Shown one piece after another: positions 1 through 8,134 of a stretch of DNA of 64,000 bases (its first letter is position 1; every line of letters begins with the position of its first letter). The position numbers and the translations under genes are program-made. Under the pieces are notes generated by a model. It saw only the letters and a list, made by a program, of their open reading frames with translations, was not told where the DNA came from and did no database searches. This DNA is from Neisseria dentiae. GTDB lineage: Bacteria > Pseudomonadota > Gammaproteobacteria > Burkholderiales > Neisseriaceae. The stretch covers positions 62,001 to 126,000 of the forward strand of contig NZ_JANIKQ010000006.1 of NCBI RefSeq assembly GCF_024580525.1, in the 5' to 3' direction.

Positions 1-1230
1 ATCGGCGTGGGCATCGTGTTTTTCGGCCCCATCGAAGCCTTGTGGCACTATTTCCATTCGCCCATCGGCGTTCAGGCGGCGGGGCTGACGGAATATCAGA
101 AAGTGGAAAACGCCATGAGTCTGGCGCTGCACGTTTGGGGTATTCCGGCGTGGTCGCTGTATATGATTGCGGGTTTGGTGATGGCGTATTTCACCTATCA
201 GCATAAAACCGAATGCACGCCTGCGGCGCCGCTGCAATATGCGTTCAGCCGCAAAAAATGGGCGAAGCCGCTGGGTATCATCGTTACCGGCATGGCGATT
301 TTGTCGATTGCGATGTCGGTTTCCTCTTCGATTGCGATGGCTTCTGTGCAGATTGCTTCGGGCCTGAAAATCATCACCGGTTTTTCGTTCGATACTATAG
401 CTTGGAAAGCGGTGGTATTAGCAGCCTTGGCCGCGCTCTACACCGCCGGTGCGGTGCTGCCGATTAACAAAGGCATGAAATTTTTGGGCGACTGGACGAT
501 TTATTTCTCGGTGTTGCTGCTGCTGTTTGTATTCGCCGTCGGCCCCACGCATTACTTTTTGAGCACGATAGCGGTGTCGGTGGGCAATATCCTCACCAAA
601 ACGGTACACCATTCGTTTGAACTTTATATGTTCCACAACCGCGACTGGGTGGTGTGGTATCCGATGGCTTATTGGGTGTGGTGGGTAACGTGGGCGCCGT
701 TTGTGGGCGTGTTTCTCGCCAAAATTTCCAAAGGCCGCACGCTGCGCGAATTTGTGTTTGCTTCGGTTATGGTGCCCTCGGGCTTTATCGTGATCTGGTT
801 TTCGGTGTTCTCCGGCTTCAGCCTGCTCGACACGGTGGAAGGCACGGGGCGTTTGGCCGAAATCGCCAACAAGGGCGATTATGAAGGCACGTTCTATTAT
901 TTGCTCAATATGCTGCCGCTGTCGGGGGTTACCAAACCGCTGACCATCGTGCTGTTTCTCGGCTTTATCGTTACCACCGTTACCAGCGCGGCGATTTCGC
1001 TGGGCATCATGACGAGCAACGACGGCCGCAGCGAAAACAAATTCCGCGCGGTGGTGTGGTGCGTGTTTATGACTTTAATCAGCTATGCGGTGATTTTTAC
1101 CGGCAAAATGGAAGGCATCAAAGCCGTAGGCTCGTTTTCGGGTTTTCCGTTTGTGTTCGTGATGTATTTGTGGTTTGCCGCGCTGTGGCGGCAGCTCAAC
1201 CGCGACGTGCCGCGCGTGAGAAAGGAATAG
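1..1230 (+). CDS. BCCT family (betaine/carnitine/choline type) transporter, 5' truncated
   Basis: The reading frame is open from base 1, so the start and roughly the first 100 residues lie outside the window; 409 residues are visible. The peptide begins inside a membrane helix with the BCCT-type stretch GIVFFGPIEALWHY and later shows the family signature around WVWWVTWAPFVGVFLAKIS, followed by KGRTLREF. Many hydrophobic segments follow, consistent with an integral inner-membrane carrier. BCCT proteins take up quaternary ammonium compounds such as glycine betaine or choline, coupled to sodium or protons; the substrate cannot be told from what is visible. A 42-codon ORF begins four bases after the stop and probably shares the transcript. 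Family assignment is strong; substrate is unknown. Confidence 0.9.
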   Translation: MGVGIVFFGPIEALWHYFHSPIGVQAAGLTEYQKVENAMSLALHVWGIPAWSLYMIAGLVMAYFTYQHKTECTPAAPLQYAFSRKKWAKPLGIIVTGMAILSIAMSVSSSIAMASVQIASGLKIITGFSFDTIAWKAVVLAALAALYTAGAVLPINKGMKFLGDWTIYFSVLLLLFVFAVGPTHYFLSTIAVSVGNILTKTVHHSFELYMFHNRDWVVWYPMAYWVWWVTWAPFVGVFLAKISKGRTLREFVFASVMVPSGFIVIWFSVFSGFSLLDTVEGTGRLAEIANKGDYEGTFYYLLNMLPLSGVTKPLTIVLFLGFIVTTVTSAAISLGIMTSNDGRSENKFRAVVWCVFMTLISYAVIFTGKMEGIKAVGSFSGFPFVFVMYLWFAALWRQLNRDVPRVRKE

Positions 1231-1234
1231 GCAG

Positions 1235-1363
1235 ATGAAAAAAGAGATTTTCTACTGGAACCAAAGCCCGCAGGACAACGCGCTGGAAACCGTGCTGCTG
1301 CTGTTGGCGGTGCTGTTTCTGTGTTATGTGGTGAAGCTGGCGTTTTTCGATAAAGACGAATAA
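1235..1363 (+). CDS. Small single-pass membrane protein (42 aa) downstream of the BCCT carrier
   Basis: An ATG four bases after the transporter stop opens a 42-residue frame. Residues 1-17 are polar with aromatic residues (KKEIFYWNQSPQDN), residues 18-38 are a Leu/Val-rich segment long enough to cross the membrane once, and the tail is DKDE. The charge pattern, Lys at the N-terminus and acidic at the C-terminus, looks like a designed small membrane protein rather than chance. The only ribosome-binding candidate is GGAATAGGCAG, overlapping the transporter stop, which suggests translational coupling. I do not recognise a named family. An accessory or stabilising subunit of the carrier is an inference from position only. 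Confidence 0.6.
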   Translation: MKKEIFYWNQSPQDNALETVLLLLAVLFLCYVVKLAFFDKDE

Positions 1364-1426
1364 TGCCGAGATAAAAGGCAGAAGCCTTCCTGTTTTTAAA
1401 CCATCTGCGTCATGTAAACCATTCAT

Positions 1427-1502
1427 GTCATACTCGAGCTAGACTCGAGTATCTTTTTGTTTTTTTTTAGAAAAGCAGATACACGGGCCAAGCCCGAGTA
1501 TG
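1427..1502. repeat. Paired palindromic repeat, degenerate copy of the CGGGCTTGACCCG family
   Basis: Two palindromes, one centred near 1441 and one near 1490, are separated by a T-rich spacer. The outer sequences GTCATACTCG and CGAGTATG match the intact copies at 59738-59814 and 22334-22411, but both cores have substitutions (CTCGAGCTAGACTCGAG on the left). It is probably a decayed member of the same family. Confidence 0.7.
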
Positions 1503-1535
1503 GTGGAAATGATATAAAACAGGTTTTGAAAAACA

Positions 1536-1568
1536 AAAGGCCGTCTGAAACGTTTCAGACGGCCTTTC
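1536..1568 (-). terminator. Inverted DUS-pair terminator after rpoD
   Basis: Two DUS copies face each other, separated by only a few bases, giving a stem AAAGGCCGTCTGAAA / TTTCAGACGGCCTTT immediately 3' of the rpoD stop on the minus strand. Facing DUS pairs are a well-known terminator design in Neisseria. Confidence 0.85.
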
Positions 1569-1593
1569 CATATCAAACAACCTTTTGTGTTAC

Positions 1594-3552
1594 CTACTGC
1601 TTGTTTTCTTCGCTGTCCAAGAAGCTGCGCAGGCGGTCGCTGCGGGTGGGGTGGCGCAGCTTGCGCAGGGCTTTGGCTTCGATTTGGCGGATACGTTCGC
1701 GGGTAACGTCGAACTGTTTGCCCACTTCTTCGAGCGTGTGGTCGGTGTTCATGTCGATGCCGAAACGCATACGCAGCACTTTGGCCTCGCGCGGGGTAAG
1801 GCTTTCGAGCACTTCTTTGGTTACTTCGTGCAGGCTCGAATACATGGCGGCCTCGGCGGGGGCGATGTTGTTCACATCTTCGATAAAGTCGCCCAGATGC
1901 GAATCGTCGTCGTCGCCGATGGGGGTTTCCATCGAAATCGGCTCTTTGGCGATTTTCATGATTTTGCGGATTTTGTCTTCCGGCATTTCCATCAGTTCGG
2001 CCAGTTTGGCGGAATCAGGCTCTTCGCCGGTTTCCTGAAGATATTGGCGCGAGATGCGGTTCATTTTGTTGATGGTTTCGATCATGTGCACCGGAATGCG
2101 GATGGTGCGCGCCTGGTCGGCAATCGAGCGGGTAATCGCCTGGCGGATCCACCAAGTGGCGTAAGTTGAAAACTTGTAGCCGCGGCGGTATTCGAATTTA
2201 TCCACCGCCTTCATCAGGCCGATATTGCCTTCCTGAATCAGATCGAGAAACTGCAAACCGCGGTTGGTGTATTTTTTGGCAATCGAAATCACCAGGCGCA
2301 GGTTGGCCTGAATCATTTCCTGCTTGGCGGCGGCGGTTTCTTTCTCGCTGATAACCATGTTTTTGTTGATTTCTTTCAACTCTTCGATGGAAATCTGCGT
2401 TTCGGTTTCCATGTTGGCCAGCTCGGTTTGCTTTTCGATAATGGCATGGCGGAAACGGTCGAGTGCGTTGCCCCACACGTTGTTTTTGGCGATTTCGGTT
2501 TCCACCCATGCCAAATTGGTGATTTCGGGCAGGAAATAGCCGATGAAATAATCGCGGTCCATGTGCACGCGCTCCACGCAGATGTCGCGGATTTCGCGCT
2601 CCAGGCGGCGGATGCTTTCCACGCGCTCGCGCAGGCTGCTGCTCAGGCTTTCGATCTGACGGGTGGCGAAGCGCACTTCGAGCAGTTTGGATGCGATGGC
2701 GTCGCGGTGCTCGAGATAGGCTTGGTGGCGGCTGTCGTGCTTGGCCAGGGCGGCTACCATGTTGTCGTAGTCGGCCTGAATGCGTTCGAAGTGTTCCAAC
2801 ACTTTCTGTTTCAGCTCTTCCAGATTGGTGGCGGCGATGGCTTCCGCGCTGCCTTCGTCTTCCTCATCGTCATCGCCATCGTCGTCGCTATCGTCGCCGT
2901 CATCGGTGTCGGCGGCGGCTGCCGGCGCGGTTTCGAGGTGGCCCAAACCGAGTTCGTTCAGTAGCACTTCGTTGGGGTCGATAATGGCTTCCACCACTTC
3001 GTCGACTTTGATTTCGTCTTCGCGGATGCGCTGGATTAATTCGAGAATCTCGGCAATCGAACCGGGGCAGGCGGAAATGGCCTGCACCATGTTTTTGAGG
3101 GCGTTTTCGATTTTTTTGGCGATGATGATTTCGTCTTCGCGGGTAAGCAGGTCAACCTGCCCCATTTCGCGCATATACATACGCACGGGGTCGGTGGTGC
3201 GGCCGAACTCGCTGTCCACGCTCGATAAGGCGGCTTCGGCTTCGGCCACCGCGTCGTCGTCGGTGATGGCGGCGGTGTTGTCGCTCATCAGCATTTCTTC
3301 GGCATCGGGCGCCTGCTCGGTTACTTGGATACCCAATCCGGCAATCATGCTGACGATATTGTCGATTTGCTCGGCATCCGACATATCGTCGGGCAGCGCG
3401 TCGTTGATTTCGGAATAGGTGATGTAGCCGCGCTCTTTGCCCATGATGATGAGCTGGCGCAACCGCGCCCGCTGCTCTTCAAGGGTCAGCGGGCGGTTGT
3501 CGTCTTGTTCTTCGTATTCGCTGTCGTGGATATCGGTGTTTTCGTTAGACAT
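1594..3552 (-). CDS. rpoD: RNA polymerase primary sigma factor RpoD (sigma-70)
   Basis: This 652-residue protein directs core RNA polymerase to housekeeping promoters. A region 1.1-like N-terminus (about residues 30-110) is followed by region 1.2 ([20 protein letters not shown]) and a long non-conserved segment with a very acidic Asp/Glu run. Region 2 contains [20 protein letters not shown] and [17 protein letters not shown], which carry core binding and -10 recognition. Region 4 ends with the helix-turn-helix [20 protein letters not shown] that reads the -35 box. I chose the ATG at 3552 (MSNENTD) because it follows AGAGAA and lies 17 codons inside a longer frame with no family support. It is the last gene of the rpsU-yqeY-dnaG-rpoD cluster. 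Confidence 0.98.
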   Translation of the reverse strand: MSNENTDIHDSEYEEQDDNRPLTLEEQRARLRQLIIMGKERGYITYSEINDALPDDMSDAEQIDNIVSMIAGLGIQVTEQAPDAEEMLMSDNTAAITDDDAVAEAEAALSSVDSEFGRTTDPVRMYMREMGQVDLLTREDEIIIAKKIENALKNMVQAISACPGSIAEILELIQRIREDEIKVDEVVEAIIDPNEVLLNELGLGHLETAPAAAADTDDGDDSDDDGDDDEEDEGSAEAIAATNLEELKQKVLEHFERIQADYDNMVAALAKHDSRHQAYLEHRDAIASKLLEVRFATRQIESLSSSLRERVESIRRLEREIRDICVERVHMDRDYFIGYFLPEITNLAWVETEIAKNNVWGNALDRFRHAIIEKQTELANMETETQISIEELKEINKNMVISEKETAAAKQEMIQANLRLVISIAKKYTNRGLQFLDLIQEGNIGLMKAVDKFEYRRGYKFSTYATWWIRQAITRSIADQARTIRIPVHMIETINKMNRISRQYLQETGEEPDSAKLAELMEMPEDKIRKIMKIAKEPISMETPIGDDDDSHLGDFIEDVNNIAPAEAAMYSSLHEVTKEVLESLTPREAKVLRMRFGIDMNTDHTLEEVGKQFDVTRERIRQIEAKALRKLRHPTRSDRLRSFLDSEENKQ

Positions 3553-3587
3553 AGAATGTTCTCTGGTTAAACGGTTTAACGGGGATG

Positions 3588-3674
3588 AGGCCGTCTGAAA
3601 CAATAGAAAGGGGGTTCTGCGGTAGGTGCAAGACGACTCGGTTGCAGTGGTGTGTATGTGTTTTCAGACGGCCT
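3588..3674 (-). repeat. Widely spaced facing DUS pair between dnaG and rpoD
   Basis: DUS copies at about 3588-3600 and 3661-3674 face each other with a 60-base loop, inside the 150-base gap between dnaG and rpoD. The long loop makes it a poor terminator, but it could attenuate read-through into rpoD. Confidence 0.5.
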
Positions 3675-3706
3675 CCGAATCGTGTTCGCAAGCCTGTTTC
3701 AAGGTT

Positions 3707-5482
3707 TCAATATGCTGCGGGCGTTAATAAGGCTAGCAGCAGTTTTTTTTCGCTTTCGCTCAAACCGCCCTGCCGGTTTTTTTGTTTCAGCATTTCAATT
3801 TGGGCGTATTTTAACTCATTCAGCAGCTTTTTCATGCCGAGTTTGAAACTTTCGCAATCTTCTTCGCTGCTGCTTTCCAGCTCTTCCGCACCGTGCAGCA
3901 TGTTTTGGAAAATGCGGTTGACGGTGGCTTCGTGGGGCGTGCCGCGCATATGTTCCAAAATCTGCGCGCTGCCCGGCGGCTCTTTCCGGCTGTTGATCAG
4001 CTCGGCAAGGTTGGCTAGGCAGGCGAAATCGCCGCTAAGGTTCAGATATTCAGGCAGTTCTATATATGCAGCCCATGCGGGATTTATCAAGAGGCTGCGT
4101 ATCTGCCGCTCTACTAGAGTGGACATCTGCGGCTGCCTAAAGGTTTCCTGCGGCAGCTTGTAGCTTTTCTGCTTCACGTGCTGCTTGGGTGCTTCCTGCC
4201 CCAGCAGGCGGGCGAGGTTGGCGGGGTCGATGCCCACTTTGTCGCCCAATTCCTGTTTCAGCAGAAAGGATAACGCGGGTGCGGTAATCTGGGCGAGCAG
4301 CGGGGCACTGGTTTTCACCAGCTCGGCCTTGCCTTCTTGCGTGTTCAAATTGAGGCCGTCTGAAAGGTGTTCCCAAAAATAGGCCGACAAGGGCTGGCTT
4401 TGGTTGAGCAGAGCATCTTCAAACTGTGCTTTGCCGTAGGCGCGGATATAGCTGTCGGGGTCGTGCTCTTCGGGCAGAAACAGAAAACGCAGCGTTTTGC
4501 CGTCTTTCAGCTGCGGCAGCGCGTTTTCGAGTGCGCGCCATGCGGCCTTGCGCCCTGCCCTGTCGCCGTCGAAACAGAAATAAATGCTGTCGGTTTGCCG
4601 CATCAGGATTTTCACATGCTCGGCGGTGGTAGCGGTGCCGAGCGCGGCCACGCCGTAGCCGATGCCGAACTGCGCCAGCGCCACCACGTCCATATAGCCT
4701 TCCACCACCAAAATGCGCCCCGCTTCTTTGATGGCGGCGCGGCCTTCGTGCAGGCCGTAGAGGTTGCGGCCTTTGTCGAACAGCGGCGTTTCGGGCGAGT
4801 TGAGGTATTTCGGCTCGCCTTTGTCGAGCACGCGGGCGCCGAAGCCGATAACCTGCCCGCGCGGGTTGCGGATCGGAAACATGATGCGGTCGCGGAAGCG
4901 GTCGTAATGTTTGCCGTCTTTTTCCACCACCATGCCGCTTTCCACCAGCGGGGTGTTGGGATACGGCTGGAACACCTGCGCCAGCGGCTGCCAGCCGTCG
5001 GGCGCATAGCCCAAGCCGTAATGCTCGATGATTTCGGCGCTCAGGCCGCGTTTGCGCAGATATTCCTGCGCGCGCGCATCCTGTTTCAGACGGCCTCTGT
5101 AAAAAGCGGCGGCGGCCTCGGTGGTTTCTTCCAGCGTTTGCTGTTTTTTCTTGCGCTCGGCGCGCTGTTCGGGGTTGTCCTGCCGGGCGTGCGTGCGCGG
5201 CACGGTCAAACCCGTGCGGTCGGCCAGATACTGCACGGCCTCGGTAAAGCTCAACCCCTGATACTCCATAATAAAACCGATGGCCGTGCCGTGCGCGCCG
5301 CAACCGAAGCAGTGGTAAAACTGCTTCTGCGGGCTCACCGAAAACGACGGCGATTTTTCTTTGTGAAACGGGCAGCAGGCCATATAGTTGGCACCGCCTT
5401 TTTTCAGCGGCACATGCTCGTCGATAATATCGACGATATCGACTTTGGCCAGCAGCTCGTCTATAAATTCGCTGGGTATCAT
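3707..5482 (-). CDS. dnaG: DNA primase DnaG
   Basis: The primase makes RNA primers at the replication fork and works with DnaB helicase. The 591-residue protein opens with MIPSEFIDELL and a CHC2 zinc ribbon (CPFHKEKSPSF...CFGCGAHG, about residues 37-64). A Toprim catalytic core follows, with the glutamate motif ILVVEGYMDVVAL and the DxD motif CFDGDRAGRKAA. The C-terminal 200 residues, which bind DnaB in this family, are less conserved. Two DUS copies lie inside the coding sequence (near 4353 and 5085). The gene sits between yqeY and rpoD as in the classical macromolecular synthesis operon, and the length is normal for the family. Confidence 0.98.
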   Translation of the reverse strand: MIPSEFIDELLAKVDIVDIIDEHVPLKKGGANYMACCPFHKEKSPSFSVSPQKQFYHCFGCGAHGTAIGFIMEYQGLSFTEAVQYLADRTGLTVPRTHARQDNPEQRAERKKKQQTLEETTEAAAAFYRGRLKQDARAQEYLRKRGLSAEIIEHYGLGYAPDGWQPLAQVFQPYPNTPLVESGMVVEKDGKHYDRFRDRIMFPIRNPRGQVIGFGARVLDKGEPKYLNSPETPLFDKGRNLYGLHEGRAAIKEAGRILVVEGYMDVVALAQFGIGYGVAALGTATTAEHVKILMRQTDSIYFCFDGDRAGRKAAWRALENALPQLKDGKTLRFLFLPEEHDPDSYIRAYGKAQFEDALLNQSQPLSAYFWEHLSDGLNLNTQEGKAELVKTSAPLLAQITAPALSFLLKQELGDKVGIDPANLARLLGQEAPKQHVKQKSYKLPQETFRQPQMSTLVERQIRSLLINPAWAAYIELPEYLNLSGDFACLANLAELINSRKEPPGSAQILEHMRGTPHEATVNRIFQNMLHGAEELESSSEEDCESFKLGMKKLLNELKYAQIEMLKQKNRQGGLSESEKKLLLALLTPAAY

Positions 5483-5496
5483 GTTTTTTTATCTGC

Positions 5497-5549
5497 GGCC
5501 GTCTGAAAAAACGGCAACGGTTAGGCCGTAATCCGTTTCAGACGGCCTC
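5497..5549 (-). repeat. Facing DUS pair between yqeY and dnaG
   Basis: DUS copies at 5498-5508 and 5536-5548 face each other across a GC-rich loop in the 76-base gap upstream of dnaG. It could form a stem that reduces read-through from yqeY into dnaG. Confidence 0.55.
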
Positions 5550-5558
5550 GTTTGGCAA

Positions 5559-6005
5559 TCAGGCCGCCAACACCGCTTTCAACGCTTTATTCACTTCGCC
5601 CATATCGGCTTTACCGGCCAGGCGGGTTTTCAAAACGCCCATCACTTTGCCCATATCGGCCATGCCGGCGGCACCGGTTTCGGCCACGGCTGCCGCTACG
5701 GCGGTGCGGATTTCTTCTGCCGACATCATCTGCGGCAGATAGCGTTTGAGCACTTCGGTTTCGGCGTTTTCTTTGTCGGCCAAATCGCTGCGGCCGGCAT
5801 CGGTGTAGATTTTCGCGCTGTCGTTGCGCTGTTTGACCATTTTGGTGATGATGGCCACCACTTTGGCATCGTCGGCTTCCGTGCGTTCGTCCACTTCAAA
5901 CTGTTTGACGGCGGCGTTAATCAGGCGCACGGTGGAAAGCGTTACGCTGTCTTTGGCGCGCATGGCGGTTTTCATATCTTCGGCAAGTCGGGCTTTCAGG
6001 CTCAT
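5559..6005 (-). CDS. GatB/YqeY domain protein
   Basis: A 148-residue protein of the YqeY family, built mostly of helices. It begins MSLKARLAEDMKTAMRAKD, has the typical VRLINAAVKQFEVDER stretch around residue 28-43, and ends with the helical repeat GKVMGVLKTRLAGKADMGEVNKALK. That last part resembles the tail domain of GatB, which in the amidotransferase contacts tRNA. Stand-alone YqeY has no firmly established reaction. Its position between rpsU and dnaG is widely conserved, which suggests co-expression with translation and replication genes. Length is normal and there is no sign of damage. Confidence 0.93.
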   Translation of the reverse strand: MSLKARLAEDMKTAMRAKDSVTLSTVRLINAAVKQFEVDERTEADDAKVVAIITKMVKQRNDSAKIYTDAGRSDLADKENAETEVLKRYLPQMMSAEEIRTAVAAAVAETGAAGMADMGKVMGVLKTRLAGKADMGEVNKALKAVLAA

Positions 6006-6255
6006 GGTGTCGCTCGGTTAAATTAAACAATCGGTATGGCTTCAATGGTGCCGCCCGGTAAAAAATCAAGTTTTCAGACGGCCTGCGGCTTTTGCAAAAC
6101 CCTGCCTGCCGTATAAGGTTTGACGTTTTTCACGCCGGCAGCTTACATCGCCAACGTTTCGGTTTGCAGGCGGGCGGCCATACAAAGCCAAAAACACCGC
6201 AAAGCCGAAGCCTTACGGTGTGTATTGCTTTCGTCACATCGAAAAGCGTGACGGA

Positions 6256-6468
6256 TTAGTAGAGTTTCGGGGGCAGTTGCTGGCTGCGCAGACGTTTTTG
6301 CAGGCGTTTGGCGGCAGCGGCTTTTTTGCGTTTGCGCTCGGTGGTCGGCTTTTCGTAGGCTTCGCGGGCGCGCAGCTCGGTGAGCAGGCCGGTTTTTTCC
6401 ACAGCGCGTTTGAAACGGCGCATGGCAACTTCAAAAGGTTCGTTTTCTTTTACACGGATAGCAGGCAT
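6256..6468 (-). CDS. rpsU: 30S ribosomal protein S21
   Basis: The 70-residue basic protein starts [21 protein letters not shown], the S21 signature, and continues [19 protein letters not shown] followed by an Arg/Lys-rich tail. S21 helps the 30S subunit engage messenger start regions. AAGGA stands eight bases before the ATG at 6468. It is the first gene of the rpsU-yqeY-dnaG-rpoD cluster, so the operon promoter should lie above 6468. A 250-base gap to yqeY holds a DUS and a weak hairpin but no gene. Confidence 0.97.
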   Translation of the reverse strand: MPAIRVKENEPFEVAMRRFKRAVEKTGLLTELRAREAYEKPTTERKRKKAAAAKRLQKRLRSQQLPPKLY

Positions 6469-6947
6469 TTTTATTCCTTAACAAAAATCAGGTTACGGGC
6501 CGCCGCTTTGTTTTCAGACGGCCTCGGAAATGGGTTTGGGTGTATCGCAGGTTGTGCCGGATCCGGCAGGGCGGGATACGCGCCGTGATGTAAACATCAC
6601 CTCCTAACGGCACGGCAGCAACAGGCTGCCGAAAAATTACCCGCCGTATTCAAACGGCGGCAGACGAATTAGCGGATTATCTTAGCAACGGCTTGGTTTG
6701 TCAAGAAAAACGGCGGGATTGCCGACTTTTTTACCAAGGCATCAGGCTGTTGTTTTTGCAAACTGCCAAAGTTACCGGGTTGCCAAAAGTTTGTGTTCCG
6801 CCATACCCGGGTATTCTCTTTTGACAGGGAAATCAAGAAAATAAAAGATACTCGGGTCAAGCCCGAGTATGACGGTAATAAATAGACGGTAATCATATGG
6901 AAACGGATTTCACAAAACCATCAGGCCGTCTGAAAAAACCATGCGCT
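6469..6947. other. Intergenic region upstream of rpsU
   Basis: No gene is visible. The first 200 bases hold a single DUS and probably the rpsU operon promoter. The rest contains one well-kept palindrome (6847-6875), a degraded partner near 6796-6812, and another DUS at 6923-6933. Confidence 0.6.
6847..6875. repeat. CGGGTCAAGCCCG palindrome (half of a paired element)
   Basis: GATACTCGGGTCAAGCCCG continuing to AGTATGACGG is identical to the right half of the intact paired copy at 59738-59814. A truncated partner, CATACCCGGGTATTC, lies about 50 bases to the left. Confidence 0.8.
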
Positions 6948-7143
6948 GAGACCTTTGCAAAATAACCAATTCAAACCTGAAAACGTTCGTATCCCGTCAT
7001 TCCCGCGCAGGCGGGAATCCGGCCTTAAAACCATCAAGTATTTTATTTCAATAACTTATGAAAAAACGACTGGATTCCCGCCTGCGCGGGAATGACGATA
7101 ATCGGATATTTCAGACGGCCTAAAAGAATTTTGCAAAAGTCTC
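6948..7143. mobile_element. MITE-like element with AGACCTTTGCAAAA-type ends and a dRS3 pair
   Basis: The left end GAGACCTTTGCAAAAT and the right end ATTTTGCAAAAGTCTC are inverted repeats. Inside are two dRS3-type palindromes (ATTCCC-N8-GGGAAT) at 6999-7018 and 7074-7093, facing each other across a 55-base AT-rich spacer. The left arm of about 50 bases is nearly identical to that of the element at 51778-51987. The right arm differs and contains a DUS. There is no coding capacity. Confidence 0.8.
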
Positions 7144-7187
7144 ATGCTGTCTGTCTGCTTTCAGACGGCCTGACAGGCATTAACGGC

Positions 7188-7988
7188 CTACAAAATAATG
7201 TTTTTGCCGTAGCCCTCTAAAATTTCTTTAATCTTCAACACGGTTTCTTTGGGCGGCGGATGTACGCCTTTGAGTTTGTATTCGTCGCCGCACAGCTCCC
7301 ATTTGTGCGCGCCCAGTTCGTGATACGGCAGAAGCTCCACGGTTTCCACGTTTTCCATGCCGCCGATAAATTCGCCGAGCAGGTTGGCCGAACGTTCGTC
7401 GTCGGTGTAGCCGGGCACGATCACATAGCGCACGCGCGTGGGCTGGTTGCGCTCGGCCAGATAGCGGGCGAAGTTGAGGGTTTTGGTGTTGGGAATGCCC
7501 ACCAGCACTTTGTGGATTTCGGGATCAATCTGTTTCAGGTCGAGCATCACCAGGTTGGTGTGGTCGAGCAGGTCGTCAAGGATTTCGTCGTAATGCAGGG
7601 CGTAGCCGTTGGTGTCGAGGCAGGTGTGGATGTCGTGCTCGCGGCAGGCGGTGAACCAGTCGCGCAGAAATTCGTATTGCAGCAGCGGCTCGCCGCCGGT
7701 TGCGGTTACACCGCCGCCGGTGGCTTTGAGGTAGTGGCGGTATGACAGCACCTGTTTCATCACCTGCTCCACGGTAAGCTCTTGCGATTTGTCGGTGTGC
7801 ATATCCCAAGTGTCGCGGTTGTGGCAATACAGGCAGCGCATCAGGCAGCCTTGCAGAAACAGCACGAAGCGCAGGCCGGGGCCGTCGACCGTGCCGCATG
7901 ATTCGATGGAATGCACGATGGCGGTGCCGTGGTAGCCGCGGTGGCCTTCGTGGTGTTCGTTTTCGGGTTTGATGGTGTAGGTTTGCAT
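7188..7988 (-). CDS. pflA: Pyruvate formate-lyase activating enzyme
   Basis: A 266-residue radical SAM enzyme that installs the glycyl radical on PflB under anoxic conditions. The CxxxCxxC cluster motif is at residues 48-55 (CLMRCLYC), followed by HNRDTWD. The SAM-binding glycine motif [11 protein letters not shown], the DTNGYAL strand and the C-terminal [12 protein letters not shown] are all present. The start [12 protein letters not shown] gives a short N-terminal extension before the conserved [13 protein letters not shown]. It lies 146 bases downstream of pflB, beyond a strong terminator, so transcription is either partial read-through or from its own promoter. Confidence 0.97.
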   Translation of the reverse strand: MQTYTIKPENEHHEGHRGYHGTAIVHSIESCGTVDGPGLRFVLFLQGCLMRCLYCHNRDTWDMHTDKSQELTVEQVMKQVLSYRHYLKATGGGVTATGGEPLLQYEFLRDWFTACREHDIHTCLDTNGYALHYDEILDDLLDHTNLVMLDLKQIDPEIHKVLVGIPNTKTLNFARYLAERNQPTRVRYVIVPGYTDDERSANLLGEFIGGMENVETVELLPYHELGAHKWELCGDEYKLKGVHPPPKETVLKIKEILEGYGKNIIL

Positions 7989-8082
7989 GGCGGTTGTCTT
8001 TTTTTGGTTTTGTTCGGGTTGGGTTTATAAAACTATTTAAACGGGTTTCAGACGGCCTTCATTAAGTAATCAAGGCCGTCTG

Positions 8083-8113
8083 AAAAAATGCCGGGCTGCG
8101 AACCCGGCATTTT
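8083..8113 (-). terminator. Rho-independent terminator of pflB
   Basis: The stem AATGCCGGG / CCCGGCATT has a short loop and is followed on the minus strand by a T run (complement of 8083-8088), directly after the pflB stop. An outward-facing DUS pair lies next to it (8048-8083). Confidence 0.9.
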
Positions 8114-8134
8114 GATAACGAACCCTGAACCGGA

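Noticed and set aside
4367-5506. Long plus-strand frame of 379 residues opposite dnaG
   Set aside because: It is the GC-rich shadow of dnaG, without a start signal or recognisable domain; similar shadows lie opposite rpoD, pflB, msrAB and ftsK.
6948-7143. Repeats that might be read as a CRISPR array
   Set aside because: Only two inverted copies of a palindrome and no regular direct repeats or spacers; no cas gene in the window.
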